Positions 21,090 to 31,995 of a stretch of DNA of 64,000 nucleotides are shown piece by piece. Origin of the DNA: Rhodocollybia butyracea. Its lineage: Eukaryota > Basidiomycota > Agaricomycetes > Agaricales > Omphalotaceae. A program made the position numbers and the translations under genes. The stretch's first letter is position 1, and every line of letters begins with the position of its first letter. The notes under the pieces were generated by a model. That model searched no databases, was not told the origin of the DNA, and saw only the letters and a list, made by a program, of their open reading frames with translations. The stretch spans positions 1-64,000 of the forward strand of contig JADNRY010000229.1 in the NCBI GenBank assembly GCA_015501585.1, read 5' to 3'.

Positions 21090-21697
21090 AAGTTTCACAT
21101 CTGGAGCCCACCTCAAGGGGGGTTAATTCCAGTCATTGTCTAAACCAAGGCTAGATTCTAGTCAAGGCCAATACAGCCCGCTCCCAAACTATGTTGATGC
21201 CTTGACTATCCAAGGAAGGAGTAACTAATAGCCACCACCTTGCAAAATATCATTGTGAACTCACTAGTACTATGCCAAATCACTCTCTGATCAGCCATAT
21301 CTTATCTCCCATAGTGTACTATGTTCAAGTGTTCCCAGATACATTCTGGACCTGTCTGGATACACACTTACAGATTGTTCACACCACTAAACCAAAAGGA
21401 GATGCATATACTATTGATGAGTTATGGAGAGCAATAGATGTCCTCTTATCTGATGCTTCTACTTTGGTGGTTAGTGGGAGCTTAAACATTGGGGATTTGA
21501 CCAAGGTTTCTAATACTTCGGAAAAATCATCCCCAAAGAGGCAAATGAAGAGGGAACACAACACGTACAACTCCCTTGCCAAGAAAGTAGATTCTATCTT
21601 GAACCTTATGGCAAAGTCTCCCTCCGGGTCACCCAATGATTCTGTCATGCCCTCGGCATATACGGACTGCCGACATTTCCTGCTTACCATTACATAA
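21090..21697 (+). pseudogene. gypsy Gag fragment downstream of a primer-binding-like site
   Basis: AAGTTTCACA at 21090-21099 looks like an LTR end. TCTGGAGCCCACC follows, the same junction as at 47736-47749 and (minus strand) near 50080. The ORF from 21272 (PNHSLISHILSPIVYYVQVF) continues to VVSGSLNIGDLTKV and the AKKVDSILNLMAKSPSG end, matching the C-terminal half of an Agaricomycete gypsy Gag. Most of the LTR and all of Pol are missing. Related fragments lie at 22101-22526, 34836-35030 and 49581-49952. Confidence 0.6.
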
Positions 21698-21833
21698 TCC
21701 GCTTCGGCCGCATTCCGGTTCCGATACACTTCCGCTTTGCTTCCGTTTTTTCACTGTACACTTTCTATGATCCCATCAATCCATTCTCCATCATTCTTAC
21801 CATACATATGCTTTATGCTCATCCCGCCGCTTC

Positions 21834-21964
21834 CGCTTATGTTCATTGCTGTCTTTCATCAGATTATTACCTATCACTACTCCGGTCCTCGAGTACCCTT
21901 TATATAGTTCTGTTGCATGTCAAGTACAGTAGATTGGAAATATTGCTTAAGATAGACTACAGAT
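21834..21964. other. unique spacer at the centre of the giant palindrome
   Basis: 131 bp that does not pair with itself, flanked by ATCCCGCCGCTTC and its complement. It contains TATATAG and CTCGAG sites. It may be the original loop or end-joining filler of the inverted duplication. Confidence 0.8.
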
Positions 21965-22100
21965 GAAGCGGCGGGATGAGCATAAAGCATATGTATGGTA
22001 AGAATGATGGAGAATGGATTGATGGGATCATAGAAAGTGTACAGTGAAAAAACGGAAGCAAAGCGGAAGTGTATCGGAACCGGAATGCGGCCGAAGCGGA

Positions 22101-22526
22101 TTATGTAATGGTAAGCAGGAAATGTCGGCAGTCCGTATATGCCGAGGGCATGACAGAATCATTGGGTGACCCGGAGGGAGACTTTGCCATAAGGTTCAAG
22201 ATAGAATCTACTTTCTTGGCAAGGGAGTTGTACGTGTTGTGTTCCCTCTTCATTTGCCTCTTTGGGGATGATTTTTCCGAAGTATTAGAAACCTTGGTCA
22301 AATCCCCAATGTTTAAGCTCCCACTAACCACCAAAGTAGAAGCATCAGATAAGAGGACATCTATTGCTCTCCATAACTCATCAATAGTATATGCATCTCC
22401 TTTTGGTTTAGTGGTGTGAACAATCTGTAAGTGTGTATCCAGACAGGTCCAGAATGTATCTGGGAACACTTGAACATAGTACACTATGGGAGATAAGATA
22501 TGGCTGATCAGAGAGTGATTTGGCAT
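22101..22526 (-). pseudogene. gypsy Gag fragment, right-arm mirror copy
   Basis: Mirror of 21272-21697 and apparently identical in translation. Its primer-binding-like site is near 22690-22705 on the minus strand. Confidence 0.6.
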
Positions 22527-22727
22527 AGTACTAGTGAGTTCACAATGATATTTTGCAAGGTGGTGGCTATTAGTTACTCCTTCCTTGGATAGTCAAGGCA
22601 TCAACATAGTTTGGGAGCGGGCTGTATTGGCCTTGACTAGAATCTAGCCTTGGTTTAGACAATGACTGGAATTAACCCCCCTTGAGGTGGGCTCCAGATG
22701 TGAAACTTAGGTTGCCTTTGTGGGATA

Positions 22728-25081
22728 CAGGTATAGCCTATCTGTAACCTATTTGTAGCCTCAGAGGAGCCTATCTGTAGACTGTCCATAGCATATTTGT
22801 ACTCCTTGTGTTGCCTACTTGTAATCTATCTGTAGCCTATCTATAGTCTATTTATAGCCTTGGTGTCACCTATCTGTTGCATATTTGTAGCCTTGGAGTA
22901 GCCTATCTGTAATCCATCCATAGCTTATGTGTAGCCCTGGTGTTGCCTACTTGTAATCTATCTGTAGTCTATCTGTAGCCTCAGAGTAGCCTATCTGTAT
23001 CCCTTCCATAGCCTATCTGTATCCCTGGTGTTGCCTACTTGTACTCTATTTGTAGCCTATCTGTAGCTTATCTGTACCCTTGATGTAGCCTATCCATACC
23101 CTACTCATATCTGTAGCTATCTGTAGATTATCATTGCATATCCATGGTCTATTTATAGCCTCCATGTAGCCTATCTATATGGCCTATGGCCTATCTGGAC
23201 CTTTGCCATTTCACATCCATGGTCTATTTATAGCCTCAATGTAACCTATCTATAGCCTACTTGTAGCCTTGACATACCCTATTTGTGACCTCCATATAGC
23301 CTATCCATAGACTATGTGTAGTCTTGGTGTAGCTGTTTGTTGCCTCTCTGTAGCTTTGCCATTCCATGGCAATGGGATATTTGAAGCCTCCATGTAGCCT
23401 ATATCTGGCTATTTGTAGCCTTGGCATAGCCTATTTGCAACCTTCATGCAGCCTCCATGTAGTCTATCAGATATCTCCAGCCTTTCAATGGAGCCTATCT
23501 ATAGCCTGTTTGTGGCCTTGTTGTAGATTATTTGTAGCCTTGTCAAAGCTTATTTGAAACCTCTATATGGCCTAGCTGTAGCCTATTTGTAGCTTTGCCA
23601 TTTCATGTTGATGGTCTATGTGCAGCCTCCATGTAGCCTATATATAGCTTGTTTATAGCTTTGTTGTAGCCTATTTGTAGCCTTGGCCTAACCTATTTGC
23701 AACCTCCATGTAGTGTATCTGTAGGCTAGCCTTGGTGTTACCTATCTGTAGTCTACTTGTAACCTTGGCATCAAAACCGCACCTGGTTATTTCATCTCCG
23801 ATTACTGGCTTACCTGTTTCTTCTGGTCCAATGCCAACAAACAATTCAGATGAACATCTTCCGTACCTCCCCCATTGTCCTCCTCCTATGCATATACACA
23901 TGGGTGGTCCTATGTCAACACAGCCTTTCTGTTGCCTTTCTGTAGCTTTGCCATTTCATACCTATGGCCTAGGTGAAGCTTTCATCATTAGCCTATCTCT
24001 GGCCTATGTAACTTTGTTTGAACCTATTTAAATTTTATAGCCTTGGCATAGCTTATTTGCAACCTCCATATAGTCTCTTTTTAGCCTCTTCATAGCATTG
24101 GTGTTGCCTATATGTGCCCTATCTACAGCCTATTTGTAGCCTTGTTGTTGCCTATCTGTAGCTATCTGTAGATTATCATTGATTATCCATGGTCTATTTA
24201 TAGCCTCCATGTAGCCTATCCATAGCCTATTTGTGACCTCCATATAGCCTATCCATAGCCTATCTATAGCTTTGCCATTTAATATCCATGGTCTATTTCA
24301 AGCCTATGCATAGCCTATGCATAGCTTTGTTGTAGCCTATTTGCAACCTCCATGTAGTCTGTCTGTGGTCTCTTTGTAGCCTTGGTGTTTCCCATATCTA
24401 TCAGTAATACTGCCCTTGGCACTTATATATCTTTACATTACAATCACATGATAATACAATTATAACTTGACCTTCTATAGTACTTTCACATCTCTCTCGG
24501 TTTCTCTATTTCTCCCTCTCAGGCTGAGCGTACCTTCACCCCCCCTTTGACAGGTCACTCAACTCACATCTAGAGATACAAGATCCCTGTTGGTGGGTCA
24601 CCCAATCCTTGGCAGGGATACAGCCATAATGACCCAATATGACCAGGCTTGCCTTCCTCTCATCTCTATGCCAAGGCTACAAATACAGATCAGCTGAGGA
24701 TAGGCTACAGGTAGCCAACACCAAGGCTACAAAGAGACCACAGACAGACTACATGGAGGTTGCAAATAGGCTACAACAAAGCTAGGCATAGGCTATGCAT
24801 AGGCTTGAAATAGACCATGGATATTAAATGGCAAAGCTATAGATAGGCTATGGATAGGCTATATGGAGGTCACAAATAGGCTATGTCAAGGCTACAAATA
24901 GGCTATAAATAGACCATGGATATGCAATGATAATCTACAGATAGCTACAGATATAAGTAGGGTATGGATAGGCTACATCAAGGGTACAGATAAGCTACAG
25001 ATAGGCTACAAATAGAGTACAAGTAGGCAACACCAGGGGTACAGATAGGCTATGGAAGGGATACAGATAGGCTACTCTGAG
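22728..25081. repeat. 11-bp tandem repeat module, right arm
   Basis: Mirror of 18717-21070. The insert lies at 24394-24668 with opposite repeat polarities on its two sides. Confidence 0.85.
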
Positions 25082-25415
25082 TGTAACGGCTATGCCGTTA
25101 CTGGTCTTAAGGCGCTGCATTGCCATTCAATTTCTTTTATATTCAATATATTTACTTTTCTATATACTGCATACCATATGACTTACATAAGTAAGTCTTC
25201 TTTTATACTGGTACACTACATGCTATAAAGCTTGTCATGTTCACTCATGTGAATTAAGCAACGCCTCGTAGAGGCCTTACACTTTTTTGAACATCAAGTA
25301 GTGTTATACACTTACCATTGTTTAAAAGTAAAAGATACAGTACGCAGTACAATATCAATCATATTCATCAAACATCCTTGCAATCAGCTTCTTTTGATCA
25401 TTAAGAACTTCTTTC

Positions 25416-25765
25416 ATCAGGAAAAGCCGTTTTTGCCTAGGTGACCCCAGAGTGGCCTAAAGCAAACTAGGTGACCTATGAATCCTATGGCATCCTAGGA
25501 ATTTGGGCTTGTCCCTTGCCAGTCAAGGCTCTTGAGGATTCCCTAGGCAAGCCTAGGTTTGCCTAGGATACCCTGTCAAACCTGGATAGGTATTCCATCC
25601 AGCGTGCTTGATGACTTGAAAGCTTCCTTTGTGTAAGGAAGAATTCTAATGCTTTGTGGTCAGTCACCACATGGATGTAGGGTTTTAAAGTTTGGTTCAG
25701 TTTGCACCTAGTTTGCTTTAGGCCACTCTGGGGGTCACCTAGGCAAAAACGGCTTTTCCTGATGT
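25416..25765. mobile_element. MITE, right-arm mirror copy
   Basis: Mirror of 18035-18383, with one extra G in the CTCTGGGGGTCACC end. It also holds the RNase H fragment, now on the minus strand. Confidence 0.7.
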
Positions 25766-26082
25766 TTTAAGAAATTCACTTCCATTCTAAGCCTTTAAAA
25801 CACTCAGATGACTTCACCAAGTCCAGAGACAGCGAATAATTGCACGTCTGATAATAATGACGCCACATCACAGAACAATTCCCACACAGTCAAACCGTCA
25901 GAGGAAAAAATGAGTGAGCCTAAAAAGCTCCTCATTCAATTAACAGAGGAAATACTTCAGCAAGGAGAAAACCCTACGATGACAACTGATAACAACAGTC
26001 GATCAGAAGGCAGTCAAATGACTGCCATAAAAGAACCAAGAGACGATGTCTCTATAAATGAGAAACTGTGGCAACACCAAGT

Positions 26083-26248
26083 TGTTGGATATTTATCCTG
26101 GGCTGCTCAATCGAGGCTGTGGACAAACACATATATACAAATGATGTGTAACTACAACCCTTGATAACAATCTAATAGTAGTCTTGAACCGCCATCTCAG
26201 AGCCATCTCAGAGCCATCTAAGAGTCTAGGAGTCTTTATTAACCAACA
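26083..26248 (+). repeat. 5' LTR of the gag-only Copia element
   Basis: 166 bp including a duplicated CATCTCAGAGC motif. Identical to 27536-27701. Confidence 0.92.
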
Positions 26249-26389
26249 GGTTATGGGCCCCGTGTCCACACTATACATCTAGGAGTTTTATTCATCATCT
26301 AGGAGCTTTACTTTTCACCCAATCACTCAATCTCACTCATTTCATCATCCCATCCCCAATCCCTTTTCAACGACTCATATTCATTCACT

Positions 26390-27487
26390 ATGGCCACACT
26401 TTCAGCTCTTCTTAATCTTGGAAGGAACATTCCCCTACTTTCCACTACAAATGCTGATGACTGGAGCAACTGGAAAGAGGATGTTCTGCAAATGGTGCTT
26501 AGTGCAGATGGTCAGAGCGCCATGATTGCCACAGGGTTGACTTCACGTCCATCAGAGGCTGCTGATGCCAAGGAATGGGATCGACTCAACTCACAGGCTG
26601 CGTCCATCATTAAATCCCTCACTAATCGAGACTGCCGAAACATCTACAAGGATAAGACAAATGCTTCCGAAATCTGGAGTGCACTTGTCTCCTATTTTGA
26701 AAAATCATCATTTTCCTCACGTTCAGCTACACGTGCTGCCTATCACCGCATTACGCATGATCCGCTTAAACCAACCAAAGTCTATCTTGATGCTTTGGAT
26801 GATATGCGTGCTCGTCTTCAGGCACTACTCCCTTCCGGTGAAACAATCTCTGATAGTTATCACAAGGATATCATGCTCGAGAACCTTCATTCATCATTCG
26901 AGGCCTGGAAAACATCTCTTCTCGCCCAACCTACTGGCGAGCCCAATCTTAAAACCTGCCGCACTGTTCTTGAGAGTGCTATGGTTTCATTTGACCCTGA
27001 GAAGAGAGCCGATGAAATTTTAGATGGGATTAATAACCCATCTGAACCATCCTCCCGTGTAGAGGCTGCTCATGCTTATGCTACAGCTTTCCGAAAGGGA
27101 AGTAAAGGAGGAAGTCGGAATGGATCTGGTACTAGGGAAAGTTTTAGTGGTAGAGGGGGAGGAAGAGGGGGAGCTTCCAATGGAAGCGGCCATGAAGATG
27201 GACAAGGATTTATAGACAGTCGCGGAAATTGCTGGTGCGATATGTCTATGGATGGCTGTCACCGTTGTGGAGGTATGTCGCACAAGGCTTCTAACTGTGT
27301 CAAGGACATGCCAGAGGAAGTCAAGCACTGGTGTCTTAACTGCACATATGACACTGCGCACACCACTCACAATCCTCCCAATAACATCTCTTCACATTTC
27401 ATTGCTCCTATTGATACTTATGGTTTTTCTGCTCATCCTACTTGTCCACCCTTTGAAGAGGAGGAGTATATTGATTTTCATGCTTGA
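26390..27487 (+). CDS. Copia-type Gag polyprotein (UBN2-like, with CCHC zinc knuckle)
   Basis: An intact 365-residue ORF with its start 140 bp inside the 5' LTR. Residues of about 10-215 are a Copia capsid-like domain, with NADDWSNWKEDVLQMVLS near the start, then NRDCRNIYKDKTNASEIWSA, YLDALDDMRARLQAL and YHKDIMLENL. A Gly/Arg/Ser-rich linker follows (GRGGGRGGASNG). Near residue 300 comes the nucleic-acid-binding knuckle C-x2-C-x4-H-x4-C (CHRCGGMSHKASNC). The C-terminus is acidic. The frame ends 48 bp before the 3' LTR, where an autonomous element would continue into protease and polymerase. The particle would need a partner element for reverse transcription and integration. The intact frame and identical LTRs indicate recent movement. 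Confidence 0.88.
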   Translation: MATLSALLNLGRNIPLLSTTNADDWSNWKEDVLQMVLSADGQSAMIATGLTSRPSEAADAKEWDRLNSQAASIIKSLTNRDCRNIYKDKTNASEIWSALVSYFEKSSFSSRSATRAAYHRITHDPLKPTKVYLDALDDMRARLQALLPSGETISDSYHKDIMLENLHSSFEAWKTSLLAQPTGEPNLKTCRTVLESAMVSFDPEKRADEILDGINNPSEPSSRVEAAHAYATAFRKGSKGGSRNGSGTRESFSGRGGGRGGASNGSGHEDGQGFIDSRGNCWCDMSMDGCHRCGGMSHKASNCVKDMPEEVKHWCLNCTYDTAHTTHNPPNNISSHFIAPIDTYGFSAHPTCPPFEEEEYIDFHA

Positions 27488-27535
27488 TTATATTTATAGC
27501 TTAGGGGGAGCTCTCTTTGTTTCGCAGAGGGGGAG

Positions 27536-27701
27536 TGTTGGATATTTATCCTGGGCTGCTCAATCGAGGCTGTGGACAAACACATATATACAAATGATGT
27601 GTAACTACAACCCTTGATAACAATCTAATAGTAGTCTTGAACCGCCATCTCAGAGCCATCTCAGAGCCATCTAAGAGTCTAGGAGTCTTTATTAACCAAC
27701 A
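27536..27701 (+). repeat. 3' LTR of the gag-only Copia element
   Basis: 166 bp, directly after the polypurine tract at about 27526-27535. TSD CAAGT follows. Confidence 0.92.
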
Positions 27702-28199
27702 CAAGTACACAAAGTGTACAGAAAGCAGATACATGAACATGTAGGCACTGCACTTCCTCCATTGGAGGGAGTAAAGAATATCAAAGTACCATCACCGGAG
27801 AGCTACAAAGGTACTCCCGATGTAGAGGTATTTGAAAGGTGGCTAGTATTGTCACTCCTTCGATGGTTTGTAGCACACCGCTATTGCAGTCCAGCTTATG
27901 ATAGTGCAAGATTACAAATCTTAGGCATGTTTCTAAAAGAAAAAGCACTAGATTGGTACAACGACAAAGTTGTTGGTGCACACAGGACCACAATTAAGTG
28001 GACCAGTGAAGAAGCCATTATTGGCTTATTCGATAGATGCGTTCAAGCATCTACAATTCATCAAGCTACTCAGCAGTTTGAGTCAATCACTTACTCACCT
28101 GTTAAGGGAGTACAAGATTATCACTCAACATTAGTACAATGGGCATCAAGAATGCAACATCCACACATTTTTTGACAGAATCCATACAGATCAGGGAAT

Positions 28200-29520
28200 A
28201 CCATCGCTTCAGGTCCTGCATAAATCGTTCTTGCATATGGCAAAGACTAATACCATGTAGTACAGTCTATATACAACGTCTTAACCCCCTGGTTACTCTC
28301 AAGGCCCCAGTATTCCATGCTAATTCCTCAAAAAATCGAGTTTTGATGCAAAATCTATAAAGATCAGTACATACCATCGCCTCTGGCGCCATATTAATAA
28401 TTCTTGGACACAGATCGAGTGCATACTATGTAGGACAGTATACCTACCGAGTCCTGAGGTCCTACCTGCGTTTAGACACTCACTATCAGTATTTAATTCC
28501 TCAAAAATGCAAATTTTGATGGTTACTCACCATTGATCACTCCATGTACATATTCCTGCCCACATATTGCCAAATATAGCACCTGTAGGGCGTAGCTAGT
28601 ATACTACAGCACTCAGATATGTATTCCTGACCTCAGACCTTGAGAGGCCATGCCATTACTGAGCCCAACTTCGACTCAACACCACCTGTATGTAATCATA
28701 TATTTCCCTATTTGGACATACAGCTTTGACCTCCTCCGGCCTAGAACTGCCAATTACAGCTGATTCCTTCCACAGAATGCTCTGATTCCGCTTCAGGCAC
28801 ATATATATTATGCAGAGACCATGCCTGTACCACTAGTATATTGAACATCCCTAGTTTTATTTCGATTTTTCACAGCACAGCCACCGCTCCAAACATCGAA
28901 GCAGGGCTACTATTATCGCATATACCTGCTCTAATCTCGCATTAGGTACCTACAGTACATCTATGCATGCTATCTAGACTGCTATTAGGTAGAATATCCA
29001 TGCACAAGCAAGCTTTTAGGCCGCTTTGCTGGCATTCTAAATATGGTAATAAAACAGCTTTGACCGCCGCTCTGGCTGTAATTTCGCTTCAGGGACCTCT
29101 TATATATCTATAGACACTATGTACATCCTTATTAGCAAGGATATCTGCTGTACAACCAGGCTTTTAGGCCGCTTTGCTGGCATTCCCAATTAGGCAGTGA
29201 TGTACAGCTTTGACCGAAGGTAATCTAAATCTTTTCATTCAATCCCACCCATTACGCTACCCCATATGTCAAGGTACAGTGCTCAAATATTAATACATTA
29301 CCTATAGCCTTTTTTGGGCTGGATTGCAAAATATTTTTTGGATGACCTTTGATTTTAGTGGATGAGGACAAAGCTGTATGTCCATAAAAGGAAGTTAATG
29401 AAAAGAGGTGAGTCTAAAGATTGCTTGATATAACATGCAGATTGACATGGATAAGGCTGATCCTTTTCATCCCCTGATACCCTGATATGTTCTCTACCTT
29501 TTCTGGGTCTCTGATATATT
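28200..29520 (+). repeat. non-coding interior repeats of the LTR element
   Basis: Mirror of 15900-17240. It contains two diverged tandem units, each with GCCGCTTTGCTGGCATTC and a CAGCTTTGACC motif (about 29015-29060 and 29160-29220). Related units occur at 6840-7200. No ORF is supported. Confidence 0.6.
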
Positions 29521-30163
29521 TAGATGTCCCATGGGAGATCAGTTCTTATTGATCTTTCAAATTTCCCATCAAAAGCCCCCATTTTTTCGAAATTAAAGGA
29601 TAAGTATCAGAGTATCCAGGGCAGTGAGGGCCACAGGCTTCTATGGCATTGTACCCTGGTATAATATAATATTGCTTAACCCCTTGACTTGTGTGCTCTT
29701 GTGTGTTCTGGTTTCTCGCTTTATCTGTTTCTTTAACTCTGTTTCTTCACTCCATTGTTTTCACAACCTCTGCAATCTACTATCATCTATTTGGTTCTGC
29801 TCTGTTTGCGCCGCATCAGGTCAGCTACCGCTTGACCTTCCGCTTCTGCTCATATCGCTATCAAAGCCACTTGCATTTAGTGGGTCCTACCCTTCGAGTC
29901 GGAAACCCATCTACTCTTAGACTTACTTGCCGAGTTCATTCTATCCCCTGTACGGACCTGCCGTCCTTACATTAGTCCCTTGGACGATCCCGACACAAGT
30001 CTTACATCCCATAGGCACTTTGGAACCGTTCTACACTCACATCCTCTCACATCTCAAACCAACTTTCCCAGTTCGGCTGAACAATGGCAGTACGGAGCGT
30101 ATCTGCACTTTGGTTTCCAGGTTTGTAACCTGCGCTCAAAGGATTCCGCCTAGATCCTTACAA
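29520..30163 (+). mobile_element. LTR-like segment ending GCCTAGATCCTTACA
   Basis: It has a TATA-like TATAATATAATATTG, a CT-rich leader and the terminus GATTCCGCCTAGATCCTTACA. That terminus is nearly the end of the 640-bp LTR at 54542-55180 (GATCCGCCTAGATCCTTACA), so it is a diverged LTR of the same superfamily. Its 5' end is not clear. Past 29938 it no longer matches the left arm. Confidence 0.5.
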
Positions 30164-31224
30164 TCTCCTCCATCTCCCCATTGTCCACAGCGACGACAAC
30201 CTTGAGTCGTCATCGTCTGTTCCTTTAAGCAGTAGCCACCATGCATTGCCACTGCTTATTGTCTTAGCTCTTGGCCTTGCGTCAACAGCTGTGTTTATTG
30301 GCCTCAGTGTTGAACTGAGATCCTTGTCCCTTGCAGCAACGATGGCCTTGAGTTGTCCATTATTTTTCCACCCATATAGTCAACAACCATGTGTCGCTCC
30401 TGCTAGCTGCTGGGCCTTGTGTCTTCAGCTATTGGTTCATCATGCTCAGTCTTGTGTGGCTTGAGCAGAAGTTTTGCGGAATGTGAGTCACTGTTCAACT
30501 ACTTCAATCTTTCAGATCCTTTAAGCTTAATCACCAGAATCTGTTCTCCATTACGGTGTATCCAGCAGTCATAGGTTTGTTTGCTTCATCTCCTTGGTCA
30601 ATCCTTTGTTGAGCTGAAGACCAGCAGCATTACACTCTAAACACTATCACCTAATACAGGTTTCTTTTAGCTTCGACAGTTTAGGTATGTTGCAGTGATC
30701 TTTGCAGTGAGGATTCTCGGTTTTAACTTGCTCCATTCCTCTCTCAAGACTCCCCTGGTTATGAGGCTCTTTTGTCTTCACACTAGCTGTCATTCCCACC
30801 TCTAACATTTGTCTATGGTGGTCTGATGAATCTGCACGCAATTTTCTACAACACTCTTGCAGGATTCTACAACCTTGCGCCATCAAGATAACTGATCTGC
30901 CTTGATGTTGCTGATTCGTGCGGATGTCATGGACCTTGAGTCTGTGGCGACTCAGCCTGGCTTAGAATGGCTGGTTATAACTTGATTAAACTACTATCTT
31001 AGACTGTATGACCAGTAGGTGTGGCAAACAGGCTGTAATTTGGGTAGATAATGAATAAGACTATGTGACTGTTGACGTGTCAAATTGGAAGATTGTAGTT
31101 GCTTTTACAAGCCATTGTTATTTCTCAAATCCCCCTGTGCCGCAAGTTGTTTGTCCTTTATCCACTTCCTCCACCATGGCGCGTCTCCATTTAACCAAAG
31201 CTCAGCTATCCAAGGATGTTTCAA
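30164..31224. other. unassigned DNA after the LTR
   Basis: No protein family or paired repeat recognised. It may be the leader and remains of the retroelement whose LTR ends at 30163. Short open frames here lack codon structure. Confidence 0.3.
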
Positions 31225-31771
31225 CAGCTGAGGCTACAAATAGGTTACAGATAGACTACAGATTGATTACATCCAGGCAATACCAAGGCAACAACTAGAC
31301 TATAGATAGGCTACAGATAGATTAAAAGTGGGTAACACCAGGGGTACAGATTAGGGCTCTGCATATGGTATGGTTCTGTCGCTGTAGAAACCGCAAATTA
31401 GAGATGGACACAAGTCCAGATCCAGGTCAACCCGGATCCGCCGCACAGGTACCTGCAGCAAAAAATGCTAACCTGTGACTGACAGGGACCCGTGGGAAAC
31501 GGGTACCTGGATCCGGCGTATCTGGGTCATGCAGGTCAATCTGCAGGTATTTGTACCTAATATGTACTTTACAAGGCCTAGAACTCTCCAAAGGATGACC
31601 TGTGACCAACCGGGACCCGTGGGAACGCCGGATCCAGGTCAGACGGGTATTCTCACGGGTCAAATCGGCGGGTAACCTGTAATGAGCTGGACTTGTGTCC
31701 ATCCTTACCATAAATACAGTTCCGGTCCAAAGCCCATAGGCTATGGATGGTCTACACATAGGCTACTCTGA
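31225..31771 (+). repeat. 11-bp tandem repeat block split by a TIR element
   Basis: GGCTAC polarity at 31225-31365 and 31735-31771. Between them lies 31401-31705, a MITE-like segment with GAGATGGACACAAGTCC and its complement at the ends and CCCGTGGGAAACGGGT palindromes inside. It is related to 12349-12984. Confidence 0.65.
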
Positions 31772-31995
31772 GGCTCTGTTCAGTAGCGAGATCACCCTGA
31801 ACTTGAACGTGAACCTCAAGTTTCAAAGTTCTAAATAAAGTAGCTTCAGAATTATGCAGTGACATTTGAAATCATTTGAGTGACAATCCGGACCTGGGCC
31901 GCCGGTCACTTTGCTGCTGTGTGTTTTACTTACCGCCTCGCGTTTTAACGCGTATAATTATTGTAGAATCGATAAGATTTTCAGAAACAGCCTTC

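Larger units (their letters stand above)
26083..27701 (+). mobile_element. gag-only Copia-type LTR element, identical LTRs
   Basis: 1619 bp. The LTRs at 26083-26248 and 27536-27701 (166 bp, TGTTGGATAT...ACCAACA) appear identical base for base. CAAGT is duplicated at 26078-26082 and 27702-27706. GGTTATGGGCCC after the first LTR is the likely primer site and AGAGGGGGAG before the second is the polypurine tract. It encodes a single intact Gag and no Pol, as in TR-GAG-type non-autonomous elements. Confidence 0.92.
25808..28175 (+). pseudogene. gag of the right-arm LTR element, split by a Copia insertion
   Basis: The N-terminal part (25808-26082) and the capsid part (27702-28175) are the 247-residue Gag of the left arm, interrupted after LWQHQV by 26083-27701. 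Removing the insertion and one CAAGT copy leaves an uninterrupted frame. The left-arm copy remains whole. Confidence 0.85.
15487..29938. repeat. giant palindrome (inverted repeat) with 131-bp spacer
   Basis: Left arm 15487-21833 and right arm 21965-29938 are reverse complements about point 21899. For example, the LTR at 18517-18716 mirrors 25082-25281 and gag at 17248-17991 mirrors 25808-28175. The arms are 6.35 kb once the 1.62-kb Copia insertion in the right arm is removed. Differences seen on inspection are scattered single bases. The arms contain half of the LTR element, 2.35 kb of tandem repeat and a gag fragment. They stop matching inside the LTR element at 15487/29938. Confidence 0.9.
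25082..29938 (+). mobile_element. 5' part of the 200-bp-LTR element in the right arm
   Basis: The LTR at 25082-25281 follows CTGAG (the complement of CTCAG). The interior then runs as in the left arm until 29938. No second LTR of this family follows, so the palindrome breakpoint lies inside the element. Confidence 0.8.

Noticed and set aside
30246..30464. Hydrophobic ORF resembling a membrane protein
   Set aside because: Leu/Ala-rich by composition only. There is no partner, splice sites or conservation, and it lies in LTR-downstream debris.
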